A stretch of 64,000 bases of DNA, from contig JAQXVT010000035.1 in NCBI GenBank assembly GCA_029225065.1, positions 1 through 64,000 of the forward strand, read 5' to 3'. A program made the position numbers and the translations under genes. This DNA comes from Lachnospiraceae bacterium (GTDB lineage Bacteria > Bacillota > Clostridia > Lachnospirales > Lachnospiraceae). The stretch's first letter is position 1. Each line of letters starts with the position of its first letter. This document shows positions 36,510-46,002 of this stretch, one piece after another. Below the pieces are notes generated by a model that was given only the letters and a program-made list of their open reading frames with translations, did not search any database and was not told the origin of the DNA.

Positions 36510-38279
36510 TTAATCTTCCTTCTTTTCCGGCAGATCCAGCTTGATGTGTACATCAGAGAGCTGCTTCGGATCGACTGCTGACGGTGCGCCCATCATGACA
36601 TCCTGTGCCGTCTTGTTCATCGGGAACGGGATGATCTCGCGGATGCTGTCCTCACCGGCAAGCAGCATGACCATACGGTCTACGCCAGGAGCGATACCTG
36701 CGTGTGGCGGAGCGCCGTAGCAGAATGCGTTGTACATAGCCGGGAATTTTGCCTTCACATCGTCTTCACCAAGACCAACAAGCTTAAATGCCTCGACCAT
36801 GATCTCCGGATCGTGGTTGCGGACTGCACCGGAAGAGAGCTCTACGCCATTGCAGACCAAATCGTACTGATATGCATAGATATCGAGCGGATCTTTGTTT
36901 TCGAGTGCGTCGAGACCGCCCTGCGGCATGGAGAACGGGTTGTGACAGAATTCCAGCTCACCGGATTCCTCACCGATCTCATACATCGGGAAGTCCACGA
37001 TCCAGCAGAACTCATAGCAGTCAGTCTTCATATGACCCTCTGCAGCAGCGCCGAGGTATTTGCGGAGTACACCGGCTGTCTTCTGGGCAGCCTGCTTTTT
37101 GCCTGCGCATACGCCGACAAAATCGCCATTTTTCAGTCCGAGAGCTTCCTTGACTGCATCTGCGCGCTCCTGAAGGAACTTTGCGATGCCGCCGGTCAGA
37201 GCGCCGTTTTCATCGACCTTGAACCAGTAAGCCTTGTTTCCGGACTGTACTTCAATATCAGCCATCATCTTATCGATGACTTTTCTTGTGCCCTTGAAGC
37301 CGTCTGCCTTGACTGCCTTGATGACAGCGCCCTCAAACGGTCCGAATCCGCAGTCCGCCATGCACGCGGTTGCGTCCTGCACGGTGAGGTCGATGCGCAG
37401 ATCCGGCTTGTCCGTACCGTAAGTCTCCATCGCGTCATTGTAGGAGATGCGGCGGAACGGAGCGCGGGAAGCGGTCTTATAGGTGCCGAATTTTTCAAAT
37501 ACCGGCGGAAGCACGTCCTCAAGTACGGCGAAAACGTCTTCCTGGGAAGCAAATGCCATCTCCATATCGAGCTGATAGAATTCTCCCGGAGAACGGTCTG
37601 CACGTGCGTCCTCATCGCGGAAGCACGGTGCGATCTGGAAATAACGGTCAAAACCGGAGGTCATCAGCAGCTGTTTGAACTGCTGCGGAGCCTGCGGCAG
37701 TGCATAAAACTTACCAGGATGATTTCTGGACGGAACAAGATAGTCTCTTGCGCCCTCCGGAGAAGAGCAGGTCAGAATCGGAGTGGTGATCTCCAGGAAT
37801 CCGTGCTCCATCATGCTGCGGCGCAGCTCTGCGACAACGTTGCAGCGAAGAACGATTTTCTCCTTGACAGCCGGGTTGCGCAGATCCAGATAACGGTATT
37901 TCAGACGGGCATTCTCGTCTGCTTCCTTGGAACGGTTGATCTCAAACGGAAGCTCGTTGTAGATACATTTTCCGAGTACGGTGATTTTGGTCGGAACCAC
38001 TTCGATTTCACCGGTCGGAAGATTCGGGTTTTTGCTGGAGCGCTCACGTACGACGCCGGAGACGGAGATCGTGGACTCTGTATTGACACCGGCGATCTGC
38101 TCCATCATTTCTTCGGTCTCAATGACAATCTGCGTGGTCCCGTAGAAGTCACGCAGAATCAAAAAGCCGAGATTCTTGCTTACTCTTCGTAAATTTTCAT
38201 ACCAGCCTGCGAGCGTTATCTCTTTGCCTGCATCGCAAAGACGAAGTTCACCGCAGGTATGTGTTCTTGACTGTGTCAT
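36510..38279 (-). CDS. aspS: Aspartyl-tRNA synthetase
   Basis: A 589-residue bacterial-type class II synthetase. The OB-fold anticodon domain is at the N-terminus (THTCGELRLCDAGKEITLAGW), motif 2 is FRDEDARADRSPGEFYQLD, a GAD insertion domain lies in the middle, and motif 3 is GIAPGVDRMVMLL near the C-terminus. In many relatives hisS-aspS follow hemZ directly. Here aspS is about 27 kb away and hisS is not in the window. A 496-codon open frame on the opposite strand is a shadow. Confidence 0.98.
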   Translation of the reverse strand: MTQSRTHTCGELRLCDAGKEITLAGWYENLRRVSKNLGFLILRDFYGTTQIVIETEEMMEQIAGVNTESTISVSGVVRERSSKNPNLPTGEIEVVPTKITVLGKCIYNELPFEINRSKEADENARLKYRYLDLRNPAVKEKIVLRCNVVAELRRSMMEHGFLEITTPILTCSSPEGARDYLVPSRNHPGKFYALPQAPQQFKQLLMTSGFDRYFQIAPCFRDEDARADRSPGEFYQLDMEMAFASQEDVFAVLEDVLPPVFEKFGTYKTASRAPFRRISYNDAMETYGTDKPDLRIDLTVQDATACMADCGFGPFEGAVIKAVKADGFKGTRKVIDKMMADIEVQSGNKAYWFKVDENGALTGGIAKFLQERADAVKEALGLKNGDFVGVCAGKKQAAQKTAGVLRKYLGAAAEGHMKTDCYEFCWIVDFPMYEIGEESGELEFCHNPFSMPQGGLDALENKDPLDIYAYQYDLVCNGVELSSGAVRNHDPEIMVEAFKLVGLGEDDVKAKFPAMYNAFCYGAPPHAGIAPGVDRMVMLLAGEDSIREIIPFPMNKTAQDVMMGAPSAVDPKQLSDVHIKLDLPEKKED

Positions 38280-38318
38280 GGTATACCATCCTTTGCTTTA
38301 GCTTTTCTCAAGTATCTC

Positions 38319-38347
38319 ATTATACTCTGCATGCGCTGTTTTTGCAA
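38319..38347 (-). promoter_or_regulatory. Promoter of aspS
   Basis: On the minus strand TTGCAA, 17-base spacer, TATAAT; 40 bases before the aspS start and inside the 79-base gap behind the symporter gene. Confidence 0.7.
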
Positions 38348-38358
38348 CCAAAAGACGG

Positions 38359-39885
38359 TCAGACGCTCTCAAATTCTTCAACAATTTCGCGGGACGGAGC
38401 CGGTGTGAGCAGGCTGAATACGACGATCGCGACGCAGGAACACAAAAATGCCGGGAGCAGCTCATAGATTGAGAGGATTCCGCCCATCGGAGCGATGAGA
38501 TATTTCCAGACAAAGACCATGATACCGCCGGTCAGCATGCCTGCAAGTGCGCCGGCACGGTTCGTCCGTTTCCAGAAAAGAGAAAAGAGGACGATCGGTC
38601 CGAAGCTGGCACCGAAGCCTGCCCATGCGAAGGAAACAATCTTAAATACAGAGGAATTCGGATCGCGGGCAAGGAAAACACCGACCACTGCAATGGCGAT
38701 AACAGTCAGACGTGCCAGAACCATGGAAGATTTCCTCGAGAGCTTTACGCCGAGGCAGTCACCGATCAAGTTGTGGGAAACGCTGGAGGCCGCTGCGAGA
38801 AGCTGGGAATCCGCGGTTGACATCGTGCAGGCAAGAATACCGGAGAGAATCAGACCGGCCATGATAACAGCGAGTACGCCATGGTTGGAGAGCAGCAGTG
38901 CCACTTTGATAATCAGGGTTTCAGACTCTGAAGAACCGTTTAAGACGGAAATGACACCAGCCTTTGACATGCTGTAGCCGATGATTCCGATAAAGATAGC
39001 GACAAACATGGAGATGACAACCCATACAGTAGCGATCCGTCTGGACAGCTTCAGCTTGTTTTCATTCTCAATGCCCATGAAGCGAAGCAGAACATGCGGC
39101 ATACCGAAATAGCCAAGTCCCCAGGCCAGCGTGGAAGCGATTGTCAGGGCGCTGTATGGAGTGGCTGAACCGGTAGATACGTCGTGAGTGGCAAACATAC
39201 TCATGTATCCAGCCAGATTCTCGGCATTCGTAAGTACGACATCCAGTCCGCCTGCCTGGCTGATGCCGAAGAAGACAACAATCAGCAGTGCAAGTGTCAT
39301 GACGATACTCTGAATGAGGTCCGTTGTGCTCGCTGCGAGAAAGCCGCCGAGCGCGGTGTAAGCGACAATGATCACAGCGCTGAAAAGCATTGCCGGAATA
39401 TACGGGATATCAAACAGAGTGGAAAAGAGCTTTCCGCAGGCAGCAAAGCCGGATGCGGTGTACGGCACGAAAAAGATCACAATCAGAATCGCGGAGATTG
39501 CCATCAGCACGTGGCTCTTATCGTGGTAGCGGTTGGAGAAAAACTCCGGCAGCGTGATCGCGTTTCCGGCCTTGACGGTGTAGCGGCGCAGTCTTTTTGC
39601 GACGATTAGCCAGTTCAGATACGTACCGATCGCCAGACCGATGGCGGTCCAGCCTGCATCGGCAATGCCGGAGAGATAAGCGACGCCCGGCAGACCCATC
39701 AGAAGCCAGCTGCTCATGTCGGAAGCCTCGGCACTCATTGCGGTTACGATCGGTCCGAGCTTGCGGCCGCCTAAGAAAAAGTCGCCGACGTCATTTGTCT
39801 TTTTGGAACAGTAGTATCCGATCGCGATCATAAATAATAGATAAGCAATGATCACGATCAGGATTCCGGTGATAGAAGCGTTCAT
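38359..39885 (-). CDS. putP: Sodium/proline symporter PutP family
   Basis: A 508-residue sodium:solute symporter with about 13 membrane helices. The N-terminal DFFLGGRKLGPIVTAMS and SEASDMSSWLLMGLPG segments are characteristic of PutP. The start with AGGAGGAAAA 5 bases upstream is well supported; the longer open frame is not. The gene is leftward, upstream of aspS. A very long hairpin lies immediately before the ribosome binding site. Confidence 0.94.
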   Translation of the reverse strand: MNASITGILIVIIAYLLFMIAIGYYCSKKTNDVGDFFLGGRKLGPIVTAMSAEASDMSSWLLMGLPGVAYLSGIADAGWTAIGLAIGTYLNWLIVAKRLRRYTVKAGNAITLPEFFSNRYHDKSHVLMAISAILIVIFFVPYTASGFAACGKLFSTLFDIPYIPAMLFSAVIIVAYTALGGFLAASTTDLIQSIVMTLALLIVVFFGISQAGGLDVVLTNAENLAGYMSMFATHDVSTGSATPYSALTIASTLAWGLGYFGMPHVLLRFMGIENENKLKLSRRIATVWVVISMFVAIFIGIIGYSMSKAGVISVLNGSSESETLIIKVALLLSNHGVLAVIMAGLILSGILACTMSTADSQLLAAASSVSHNLIGDCLGVKLSRKSSMVLARLTVIAIAVVGVFLARDPNSSVFKIVSFAWAGFGASFGPIVLFSLFWKRTNRAGALAGMLTGGIMVFVWKYLIAPMGGILSIYELLPAFLCSCVAIVVFSLLTPAPSREIVEEFESV

Positions 39886-39911
39886 AAATTTTTTCCTCCT
39901 CATGTATAAAC

Positions 39912-39965
39912 TGTTCCCCTGAAATTTTCCTGTAAACAGCGGATACAGAAAAATTTCAGGGAACA
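39912..39965 (-). promoter_or_regulatory. Long hairpin in the putP leader
   Basis: A near-perfect stem of about 20 bp pairs TGTTCCCTGAAATTTT-CTGT with its complement, with one bulge and a loop of 9 bases. It ends 12 bases from the ribosome binding site. No T-run follows, so it is not a terminator. Confidence 0.6.
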
Positions 39966-40000
39966 TCTTCGGGCAGCTTTCATACTGCCGCATTTCCGCG

Positions 40001-40029
40001 AGTATACCACGAAAAAAAACAGACTACAA
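40001..40029 (-). promoter_or_regulatory. Putative promoter of putP
   Basis: Minus strand TTGTAG, 17-base spacer, TATACT. It would give a leader of about 110 bases that includes the long hairpin. Confidence 0.5.
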
Positions 40030-40155
40030 TACAGAACAAAGTTCATATCTAAAATAGAATAAAAATAATATAAAGCAGAAAAAACATGGAAAATAAAAGA
40101 AAAAATGAACAGGAAGAAAAATAGACTAAAATAAATACCAATTAAAAAATAAATA

Positions 40156-40190
40156 GAAAAAAACGCCCGTAATGGATGAGTACAGGCGTA
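40156..40190 (-). terminator. Terminator of the TetR gene
   Basis: On the minus strand ACGCCTGTA pairs with TACGGGCGT (one G-U pair), followed by seven T. The rest of the 369-base gap to putP is AT-rich and otherwise holds the putP promoter and hairpin. Confidence 0.75.
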
Positions 40191-40254
40191 ATCAAAGAGC
40201 GATACAAAGAAGAATTGTACGGGAAGAGCAGGCATTTCAGAAAAAATCCCGGTG

Positions 40255-40848
40255 TCAGGCCGGTTCCGCTTTGATCTTTGAAAGAAAGAGCGGCATCATG
40301 CGGTCTCCATAGCTGCGCAGGGAGTATTCTCCGCCGCAGATGCACCAGTCATAGAGCAGGGCGCGCTCTGAGATCGCGTACAGCTTGACCAGATCATTGA
40401 CGGTAAAATCCGTGCGAAATTCGCCGCTTTCCTGCCCGGCGAGGCAGATCCGCCGCAAAAGCCGGTAATAAAAACGGCTGCGGTCAAGCAAATGGCGCTC
40501 TCCTCTTGTGATGAGCTGGGTGGAGAGCAGTCGGGACAGCAGATCAATCGCGATCGTATTTTCAATCATGGTGAACAGCTCCTGGTTCAGAAAGATGAGC
40601 TGTTCAAAACACGTTTCAAAACGCGCAAGCTGCGGCTCCAGCTCCTCGTATTTTTCATCAAAGAGGAAGGAAAGCGATTCGAGAAGCGCATCTTTCCCAT
40701 CGAAATAATGGTAAAAAGAACCCTTCGAAGTACCGGATTCGAGGATGATCTCTTCCAGTGTTGTCTCTTCATATCCCTGTTCGTAAAACAGCTTCCAGGC
40801 TGCGGCAATGATCTTGCTTTTGGTATTGCGCGGCTTTTTTTTGCTCAT
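40255..40848 (-). CDS. TetR/AcrR family transcriptional regulator
   Basis: A 197-residue regulator. Residues about 10-60 form the TetR helix-turn-helix (AWKLFYEQGYEETTLEEI, then GTSKGSFYHYFDGKD). The remaining helices make the ligand-binding and dimer domain. The start MSKKKPRN is chosen because AAGGAA lies before it. It is upstream of putP in the same direction, but a terminator separates them. Ligand and targets unknown. Confidence 0.9.
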   Translation of the reverse strand: MSKKKPRNTKSKIIAAAWKLFYEQGYEETTLEEIILESGTSKGSFYHYFDGKDALLESLSFLFDEKYEELEPQLARFETCFEQLIFLNQELFTMIENTIAIDLLSRLLSTQLITRGERHLLDRSRFYYRLLRRICLAGQESGEFRTDFTVNDLVKLYAISERALLYDWCICGGEYSLRSYGDRMMPLFLSKIKAEPA

Positions 40849-41168
40849 GGTAAATTCCTTTCTATAATAAATGTCAGAATCAGTGTAATCGAAAAAAGGA
40901 AAAATGAAAACAGGAAAGTACAGAAAAATAAAAATTATGTGCAATCGTTTCGCTTATCCGTGTTTCAGGAACAACGAATTAAGGAAATATAAAAGAAAAC
41001 AGGGATAAAAAAAGATATAATGGCAGAGTTGGCAGCGGATGAAATGCTTATATATGTTTTACGAGAAGCACACGAGGAGAAAATTTCAGGATAAGCGATG
41101 CAGTGTGATACCTTAGCGTGTGAAAAAGAGAAATGATATTCTGGAATACGAGTTGGGAGGAAAAGCAG
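40849..41168. other. AT-rich divergent intergenic region
   Basis: 320 bases between the leftward TetR gene and the rightward carboxypeptidase. TATAAT at 41016-41021 is a possible rightward -10, with only a poor -35. Nothing else was recognised. Confidence 0.4.
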
Positions 41169-42590
41169 GTGGAAAGACGGGAAAATCCATATGATTCGAT
41201 AAAAAAACGGAAAAAGGAAGAGGATTTTGTGAAAAAACCGACGAATTCATATGGAGTGGATGGAAAAAGAGCCGAGGAAAAAACAGGAACACGGAGACGA
41301 TATGAGCCGGGAGATATGGGACAGAATCGTTACGAGCCGGGAAATATGAGACAGGATCGGTATGAACAGGGAAACAGCAGGAAAGGAAGATATCAGGATG
41401 GGGAACGGCGTAATGTACGGCGGGAGCGCATGACAGAGGAAGAGCGGATGCGGCGCAGGCGTGCACTTCGCCGAAAGCGGGAGCAGCAAAGACGAAGAAG
41501 ACTGATCGCGGCGGCAGCGGTGGCAGTGCTTGTGCTTGGAGGAGGCGCAGTGGGGATCGTGCATTATGTATTGCGTGATGTACAGACTGCAAATGTCGGG
41601 CTTTCGGCAAATAGCGGACAGGCTGGAAGCGATGGGACGATTACGGGAAGCCTGCAGGGAAACGGAGCGGGAAATGCGGCGGCATCCGATGATGGAAGCG
41701 GTGCAGCAGGAGACGGAACTGATTCAGCATCAGACGGGAATGGCACAGCAGCCAGACCTGATACGAACGGAACGGACATTTCATTTTCCGAGATCGCGCA
41801 GCTGGATACCCTGAACAGCCCATATGCGATTTTGATGGATGCTTCGACCGGAGAAGTCCTTGCGGAGCAGAATGCGGACACTCAGATGTATCCGGCATCG
41901 ATGACGAAGATGCTGACGGCAGTTACGGCGATGGAGAGCGTGAGCAGTCTGGATGAGACAGTCACAATGCCGTATGAGATTTATGCTGCGCTGTATGAGG
42001 AAGGGGCATCGATGGCCGGATTTGAGGCCGGGGAGCAGGCGAGTGTCCGTCAGCTTCTCTACGGTGTGATTCTGCCGTCCGGCGCGGAGTGCTGTATCAC
42101 ACTGGCAGATTTGATTGACGGTTCGGAGAGCGCATTTGTGCAGCGGATGAATGAAAAGGCGCAGGAGCTTGGCATGAGCAGCACGCATTTTGTGACGTGC
42201 ACCGGATTGCATGATGCGCAGCATTACTCTACCGTCAGAGATATCGCAGTGCTTCTGCAGTATGCGCTGCAAAGCAGTGATTTCCGGGAAATCTTTACAG
42301 CGCACAGCTACAGCGTGGCGCCGACCGCGCAGCACCCGGAAGGCTTTACATTTTACAGCACGATGTTCCAGAGCCTCGGAGATGCGTCTGTGACCGGAGG
42401 TGAGATTCTTGGCGGAAAGACCGGCTACACGGAGGAGGCAGGACTCTGCCTGGCCAGTCTTGCACAGGTGAACGGAAGAGAGTACATTCTCGTGACCGCA
42501 GGAGCGCCGGGCAGTCATGACACAGAACCGTTGCATACGATCGACGCGAAAGCGGTATACAATCGGATTGGAGAAGCTACAAAAAATTAA
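41169..42590 (+). CDS. D-alanyl-D-alanine carboxypeptidase (peptidase S11) with basic cytoplasmic tail
   Basis: 473 residues. A cytoplasmic region of about 110 residues is very rich in Arg, with four degenerate repeats around RYEPG, and ends in an Arg-rich block before a single membrane helix (about 111-134). After a Gly/Ser/Ala-rich linker comes the S11 peptidase: SxxK as Ser244-Met-Thr-Lys247, and KTG at 417-419. The middle motif reads SGA at 304-306 instead of SGN. GTG 41169 is chosen because GGGAGG lies 8 bases before it. It should trim peptidoglycan stem peptides. A terminator follows. Confidence 0.88.
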   Translation: MERRENPYDSIKKRKKEEDFVKKPTNSYGVDGKRAEEKTGTRRRYEPGDMGQNRYEPGNMRQDRYEQGNSRKGRYQDGERRNVRRERMTEEERMRRRRALRRKREQQRRRRLIAAAAVAVLVLGGGAVGIVHYVLRDVQTANVGLSANSGQAGSDGTITGSLQGNGAGNAAASDDGSGAAGDGTDSASDGNGTAARPDTNGTDISFSEIAQLDTLNSPYAILMDASTGEVLAEQNADTQMYPASMTKMLTAVTAMESVSSLDETVTMPYEIYAALYEEGASMAGFEAGEQASVRQLLYGVILPSGAECCITLADLIDGSESAFVQRMNEKAQELGMSSTHFVTCTGLHDAQHYSTVRDIAVLLQYALQSSDFREIFTAHSYSVAPTAQHPEGFTFYSTMFQSLGDASVTGGEILGGKTGYTEEAGLCLASLAQVNGREYILVTAGAPGSHDTEPLHTIDAKAVYNRIGEATKN

Positions 42591-42607
42591 TCTGACCATT
42601 GCAGTTT

Positions 42608-42656
42608 AGGGAGTGCAGGTATCTACTAAAATAGATATGCCTGCGCTCCCTTTTTC
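42608..42656 (+). terminator. Terminator after the carboxypeptidase
   Basis: AGGGAG.GCAGG.ATCTA pairs with TAGAT.CCTGC.CTCCCT around CTAAAA, followed by TTTTT. The rest of the gap to 42996 shows only a possible -10 (TATAAT at 42753) without a clear -35. Confidence 0.85.
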
Positions 42657-42996
42657 GTTTTTTGACAGGGATAGCAGAAGCTGGAATTTTATTATTGGGA
42701 TGCGAGCAGAGAAATATAAGAATCCGGACATGAATTCGACATATTTATAAAGTATAATCGTTGCAGTCTATGTGAAATGAATTTTAAGCGAGTCGGGTGC
42801 TCAACTGCTAATGGTCAGTGTGTAATGGACTGTATTGCAGGCGAGATAAATTCATCCATGGAAGAGGTATGAGATTGATTGTAAATGGTGGGTTTTGATA
42901 GAAAGGCAAAAGTGGGTACATGGCGTAGTAAAGGGTATATGTAATGGGATTATGGCCGCGAATGGCGGTGGAAATAGAAAGAGCGGAGGACAGGAT

Positions 42997-43623
42997 ATGA
43001 ATGACGAAGAATATTATGCCTTTATACGGCCGTATGAGGATGCGCGGCAGATGATGCTGACGCGGCTGGATGTGTTGAATCATACGCTGTATCAGGCGAC
43101 GGATGGACATCCGATTCACAATATTCAGGAACGGATCAAGAGCAAGAGCAGTATTGAGGGGAAGCTGATCCGAAAAAATAAAGAGGTTACGGTGGATAAT
43201 GCGAAGGATTATCTGCAGGATATTGCAGGAATCCGCGTAATCTGTTATTTTGTAGATGATGTCTACAATCTGGTCAGTATTTTGAAGCAGCAGAGCGACC
43301 TGATTATGATTCGGGAGCGGGATTATATCGCAAATCCGAAACCGAACGGCTATCGGAGCTTTCATCTAATCGTGGGGGTACCGGTGTATTGTCTGGATGG
43401 CATGGAGTATTTTCCGGTTGAAATTCAGTTCCGTACACTTTCGATGGATTTCTGGGCGAGCATGGAGCATCGGGTTTCCTATAAAAAGAATCGTGACGAC
43501 CGGGAGAGGCTCACAGAAGAGCTGCGCAATTACGCGGATATGCTGGTAAAGATCGAGAAGCGGTTTGAAGTCTATAATGAAAATGGAAAAATTTCGGCGG
43601 AGGGTGCTGCCGAAAGCGAGTAA
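42997..43623 (+). CDS. Small alarmone synthetase, RelQ-like GTP pyrophosphokinase
   Basis: A 208-residue single-domain RelA/SpoT synthetase with no hydrolase, TGS or ACT domain. The core shows KSSIEGKLIRK, DIAGIRVICYFVDDVY (about 73-88), ANPKPNGYRSFHLIV (about 110-124) and VEIQFRTLSMDFWASMEH, matching RelQ/YjbM. It makes (p)ppGpp independently of ribosome stalling. ATG 42997 follows GGAGGA by 6 bases; a longer open frame from 42895 begins with TTG and lacks a site. The next gene is 21 bases away. Confidence 0.93.
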   Translation: MNDEEYYAFIRPYEDARQMMLTRLDVLNHTLYQATDGHPIHNIQERIKSKSSIEGKLIRKNKEVTVDNAKDYLQDIAGIRVICYFVDDVYNLVSILKQQSDLIMIRERDYIANPKPNGYRSFHLIVGVPVYCLDGMEYFPVEIQFRTLSMDFWASMEHRVSYKKNRDDRERLTEELRNYADMLVKIEKRFEVYNENGKISAEGAAESE

Positions 43624-43644
43624 TCAGGACAGAAGATCCGGACT

Positions 43645-44040
43645 ATGGAGATTGGAAAAGCAATGGAAGAAATACAGGAAACATCAGAGACCAGGGCGGA
43701 ACAAAACGATCAGAAATTCAGAACTACGAAGCAGGAAACACTGCGTCTTCAGGCTGCGCTTACCGGTTTTTTTGAGGAAGACGAGTACGTGACGGCAAAG
43801 CAGAAAGAGGCATATGCAGCATATCTGAAAAAACGGATTCGCCCTGCGCTGCAGGCGCTTTTAAAGGAAAACGGGATCGATGAGATCAAGATGCTGAATG
43901 AGATGGGCTGGTTTGGAGCGGAAATTCTGGAGGAGCTGATCGTGAGGGCACAGGAGGAAGGGCGGCTTTCGGCGGTGATTCGGCTGATGCGTATAAAGGC
44001 AGCGAAGTACGGATATCGGGATCGGGATTTTGAGATTTAA
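43645..44040 (+). CDS. Small protein of unknown function
   Basis: 131 residues, soluble and mostly helical: a charged coiled-coil-like N-terminus (about 1-45), then a compact region with FFEEDEYVTAKQKEAY and EMGWFGAEILEELI. I do not recognise the family. It follows the alarmone synthetase by 21 bases and precedes the VWA gene, and may be co-transcribed with the former. ATG 43663 is an alternative start; neither has a strong binding site. Confidence 0.6.
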   Translation: MEIGKAMEEIQETSETRAEQNDQKFRTTKQETLRLQAALTGFFEEDEYVTAKQKEAYAAYLKKRIRPALQALLKENGIDEIKMLNEMGWFGAEILEELIVRAQEEGRLSAVIRLMRIKAAKYGYRDRDFEI

Positions 44041-44090
44041 CCGAGGCAGGCAGTGAAGCAAACGCGGAATATTCGCTTTGATTGGAGTCG
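44041..44090 (+). repeat. Dispersed repeat, degenerate copy of the GAAGC module
   Basis: GTGAAGCAAACGCGG followed by AATATTCGCTTTG resembles the GAAGCGGATTGCGAATATCCGCTTTG module. The remaining bases to 44328 hold no recognised feature. Confidence 0.45.
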
Positions 44091-44328
44091 GTCAAGTTCT
44101 CTGCGGGAATTGAGAGAAACAATATGATTTTGAGATATTAGTTATGAGATTATTTGTTTTGATTAAAACGAAGTAAATTCTTTGACAGGTAGCAGGGAAC
44201 AATACGTCGTGGCAGAAATGACAGATATTAGAGCCGTGGCGGAGATGAGAGAAGTCAGAAAATAAATTCGTGGAAAAATCGCATGAGAAGAATGAACCCG
44301 CGAAGATAATTTGAGAGAAAGAGTGGAA

Positions 44329-45849
44329 ATGGAAGAAAAAAAGAGTGAACACAGCATAAAGAAGACAGCAGATGCATCGAAAGAGCGCCTCGGACTGCGT
44401 ATCCTGAACTACTGCCGCAGTGAGCTGTATGCACAGTATCCGCAGATGGATCTTGCAGTTGCGGCACTTTCGGGGATACCATCCAAACGGACAGAGACGG
44501 TCGGAACAGATGGCAGCAGTCTCTTTTTTTTGCCTGATTTTCTGATCAAAGCGTATGCAGAGAATCCGCAGATGATTCTGCGAGGTTATTTTCATCTGCT
44601 GCTGCATTGCCTGTATTTTCATCTGCAAAGACCGCCACAGTGTGAAGAGCGGCTGTGGAATTTGGCGTGCGATATTGCAGTGGAGCAGATTGTGGAGCGA
44701 GAAATAAAAAAATGGGGAAATAGATATCACTTTAACAGCTGGAACGAAGAACGGCGGGAAGCAGGTGAGAAACATTTAACTTGGAAATGCGAGAAAACAA
44801 AAAGTCCAATTGAAGAAAAAAATGAAAAGAGCAGTCAGGCTACGAATGCAAATCAGCAAAGGAATGAAAAAAGCAATTTAAGCAAGGAAAAGGATTACCA
44901 AAGTATAAAAAAAGATCCAAATTTAAGATGGTCGCAGGCAGAAAAAATGAAAGAGATAGAAGAAATTCGCGGCTATGTATGGCAGCAGTTCACAGGGCAT
45001 GCGGCATCCGCGCAGGCAGTTTATGAATCACTGCAGGATGCCGTATTTCCATATGCGATCGAGCAGATGGAGGAAGCTTTTTGCTTCGATGACCACAGTC
45101 TGTGGAAGATTCCGGAGGAACAGCAGGCGGAAGTTCGCAGAAAATGGGAGAAGATCCGAAAAGAATCCGGGAGCGGGGGAAGCCGCATGGGCGGTACGTC
45201 GGCAGGCAGCGGGAACGGAAATTTTCAGGAGACGCTGGAGATAGCGAAAAAAAGCAGAGGAGATTACCGGAAATTCCTGCGGCAGTTTGCGGTGCTGCGG
45301 GAGGAACTGAAGCTGGATCAGACGAGCTTTGACTATATTTATTATAGCTATGGGATGGAGCATTATGGCAATATTCCGCTGATTGAGCCGCTGGAATACA
45401 GTGAGGTAAACCGGCTGGAGGAGCTTGTGATTGCAATCGATACGTCTGGCTCGTGCACCTCTAAGATGGTGGAGCAGTTTCTGGCGGAGACATATGGGAT
45501 ACTTTCCGAAAAGGAAAATTTTTTTGAAAAGATGAATGTCTATCTGATCCAGTGTGACTGCTGCATTCAGAATGTAAAGCACATCACGTCGCGCAGTGAC
45601 TGGGAGATGTGCGGAAAATGTGTGGAGATACATGGGCGCGGAGGCACAGATTTCCGGCCGGTATTTGGGTATATAGAAAAGCTGAAGCAGAAACGGGCGC
45701 TTAAAAATCTAAGAGCGCTGATTTATTTTACGGACGGAGACGGCATTTACCCGGAACAGCGGCCGGAATATGAGACGGCGTTTGTTTCGCTTGGAAAAAG
45801 CAAACGGCAGATTTATACTCCGGACTGGGTGTGGCGGATGTATATCTGA
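44329..45849 (+). CDS. VWA-like/DUF2201-type protein
   Basis: 506 residues, cytosolic. The N-terminal part (about 15-140) resembles the metallopeptidase-like domain of DUF2201 proteins (FHLLLHCLYFHL in place of a full HExxH, so probably inactive). A charged linker of about 70 residues follows. The C-terminal part (about 365-506) is a VWA-like domain with the metal-site motif DTSGSC (Asp371), GRGGTDFRPVF and YFTDGDG. Such proteins work with a MoxR-type AAA ATPase, here encoded at 46515. ATG 44329 is preferred to the TTG at 44311. The function of the pair is not established. Confidence 0.82.
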   Translation: MEEKKSEHSIKKTADASKERLGLRILNYCRSELYAQYPQMDLAVAALSGIPSKRTETVGTDGSSLFFLPDFLIKAYAENPQMILRGYFHLLLHCLYFHLQRPPQCEERLWNLACDIAVEQIVEREIKKWGNRYHFNSWNEERREAGEKHLTWKCEKTKSPIEEKNEKSSQATNANQQRNEKSNLSKEKDYQSIKKDPNLRWSQAEKMKEIEEIRGYVWQQFTGHAASAQAVYESLQDAVFPYAIEQMEEAFCFDDHSLWKIPEEQQAEVRRKWEKIRKESGSGGSRMGGTSAGSGNGNFQETLEIAKKSRGDYRKFLRQFAVLREELKLDQTSFDYIYYSYGMEHYGNIPLIEPLEYSEVNRLEELVIAIDTSGSCTSKMVEQFLAETYGILSEKENFFEKMNVYLIQCDCCIQNVKHITSRSDWEMCGKCVEIHGRGGTDFRPVFGYIEKLKQKRALKNLRALIYFTDGDGIYPEQRPEYETAFVSLGKSKRQIYTPDWVWRMYI

Positions 45850-45850
45850 A

Positions 45851-45960
45851 CAGGTTTACTTATGATAAAGATTATGAGCAAGCCGCGAAGCGGACTTGGA
45901 ATATCGTCGTTGATTTATAAGTAAGGAAAGCTTGCTTACGAAGGTGGTTTTGAAGTATTA
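45851..45960 (+). repeat. Dispersed intergenic repeat, copy E
   Basis: Contains a degenerate GCGAAGCGGACTTGGAATATCG module and the hairpin TAAGTAAGGAAAGCTTGCTTACGA, which matches the second hairpin of copies C and D. Confidence 0.6.
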
Positions 45961-46002
45961 TAAGAAAGAACTGTTTGCGGAATCTTGTAGGGGAGGAAAA
46001 AT

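Noticed and set aside
36702-38192. A 496-codon frame opposite aspS
   Set aside because: aspS is certain on the minus strand; the plus frame has no ribosome binding site and a Cys/Leu-rich shadow composition.
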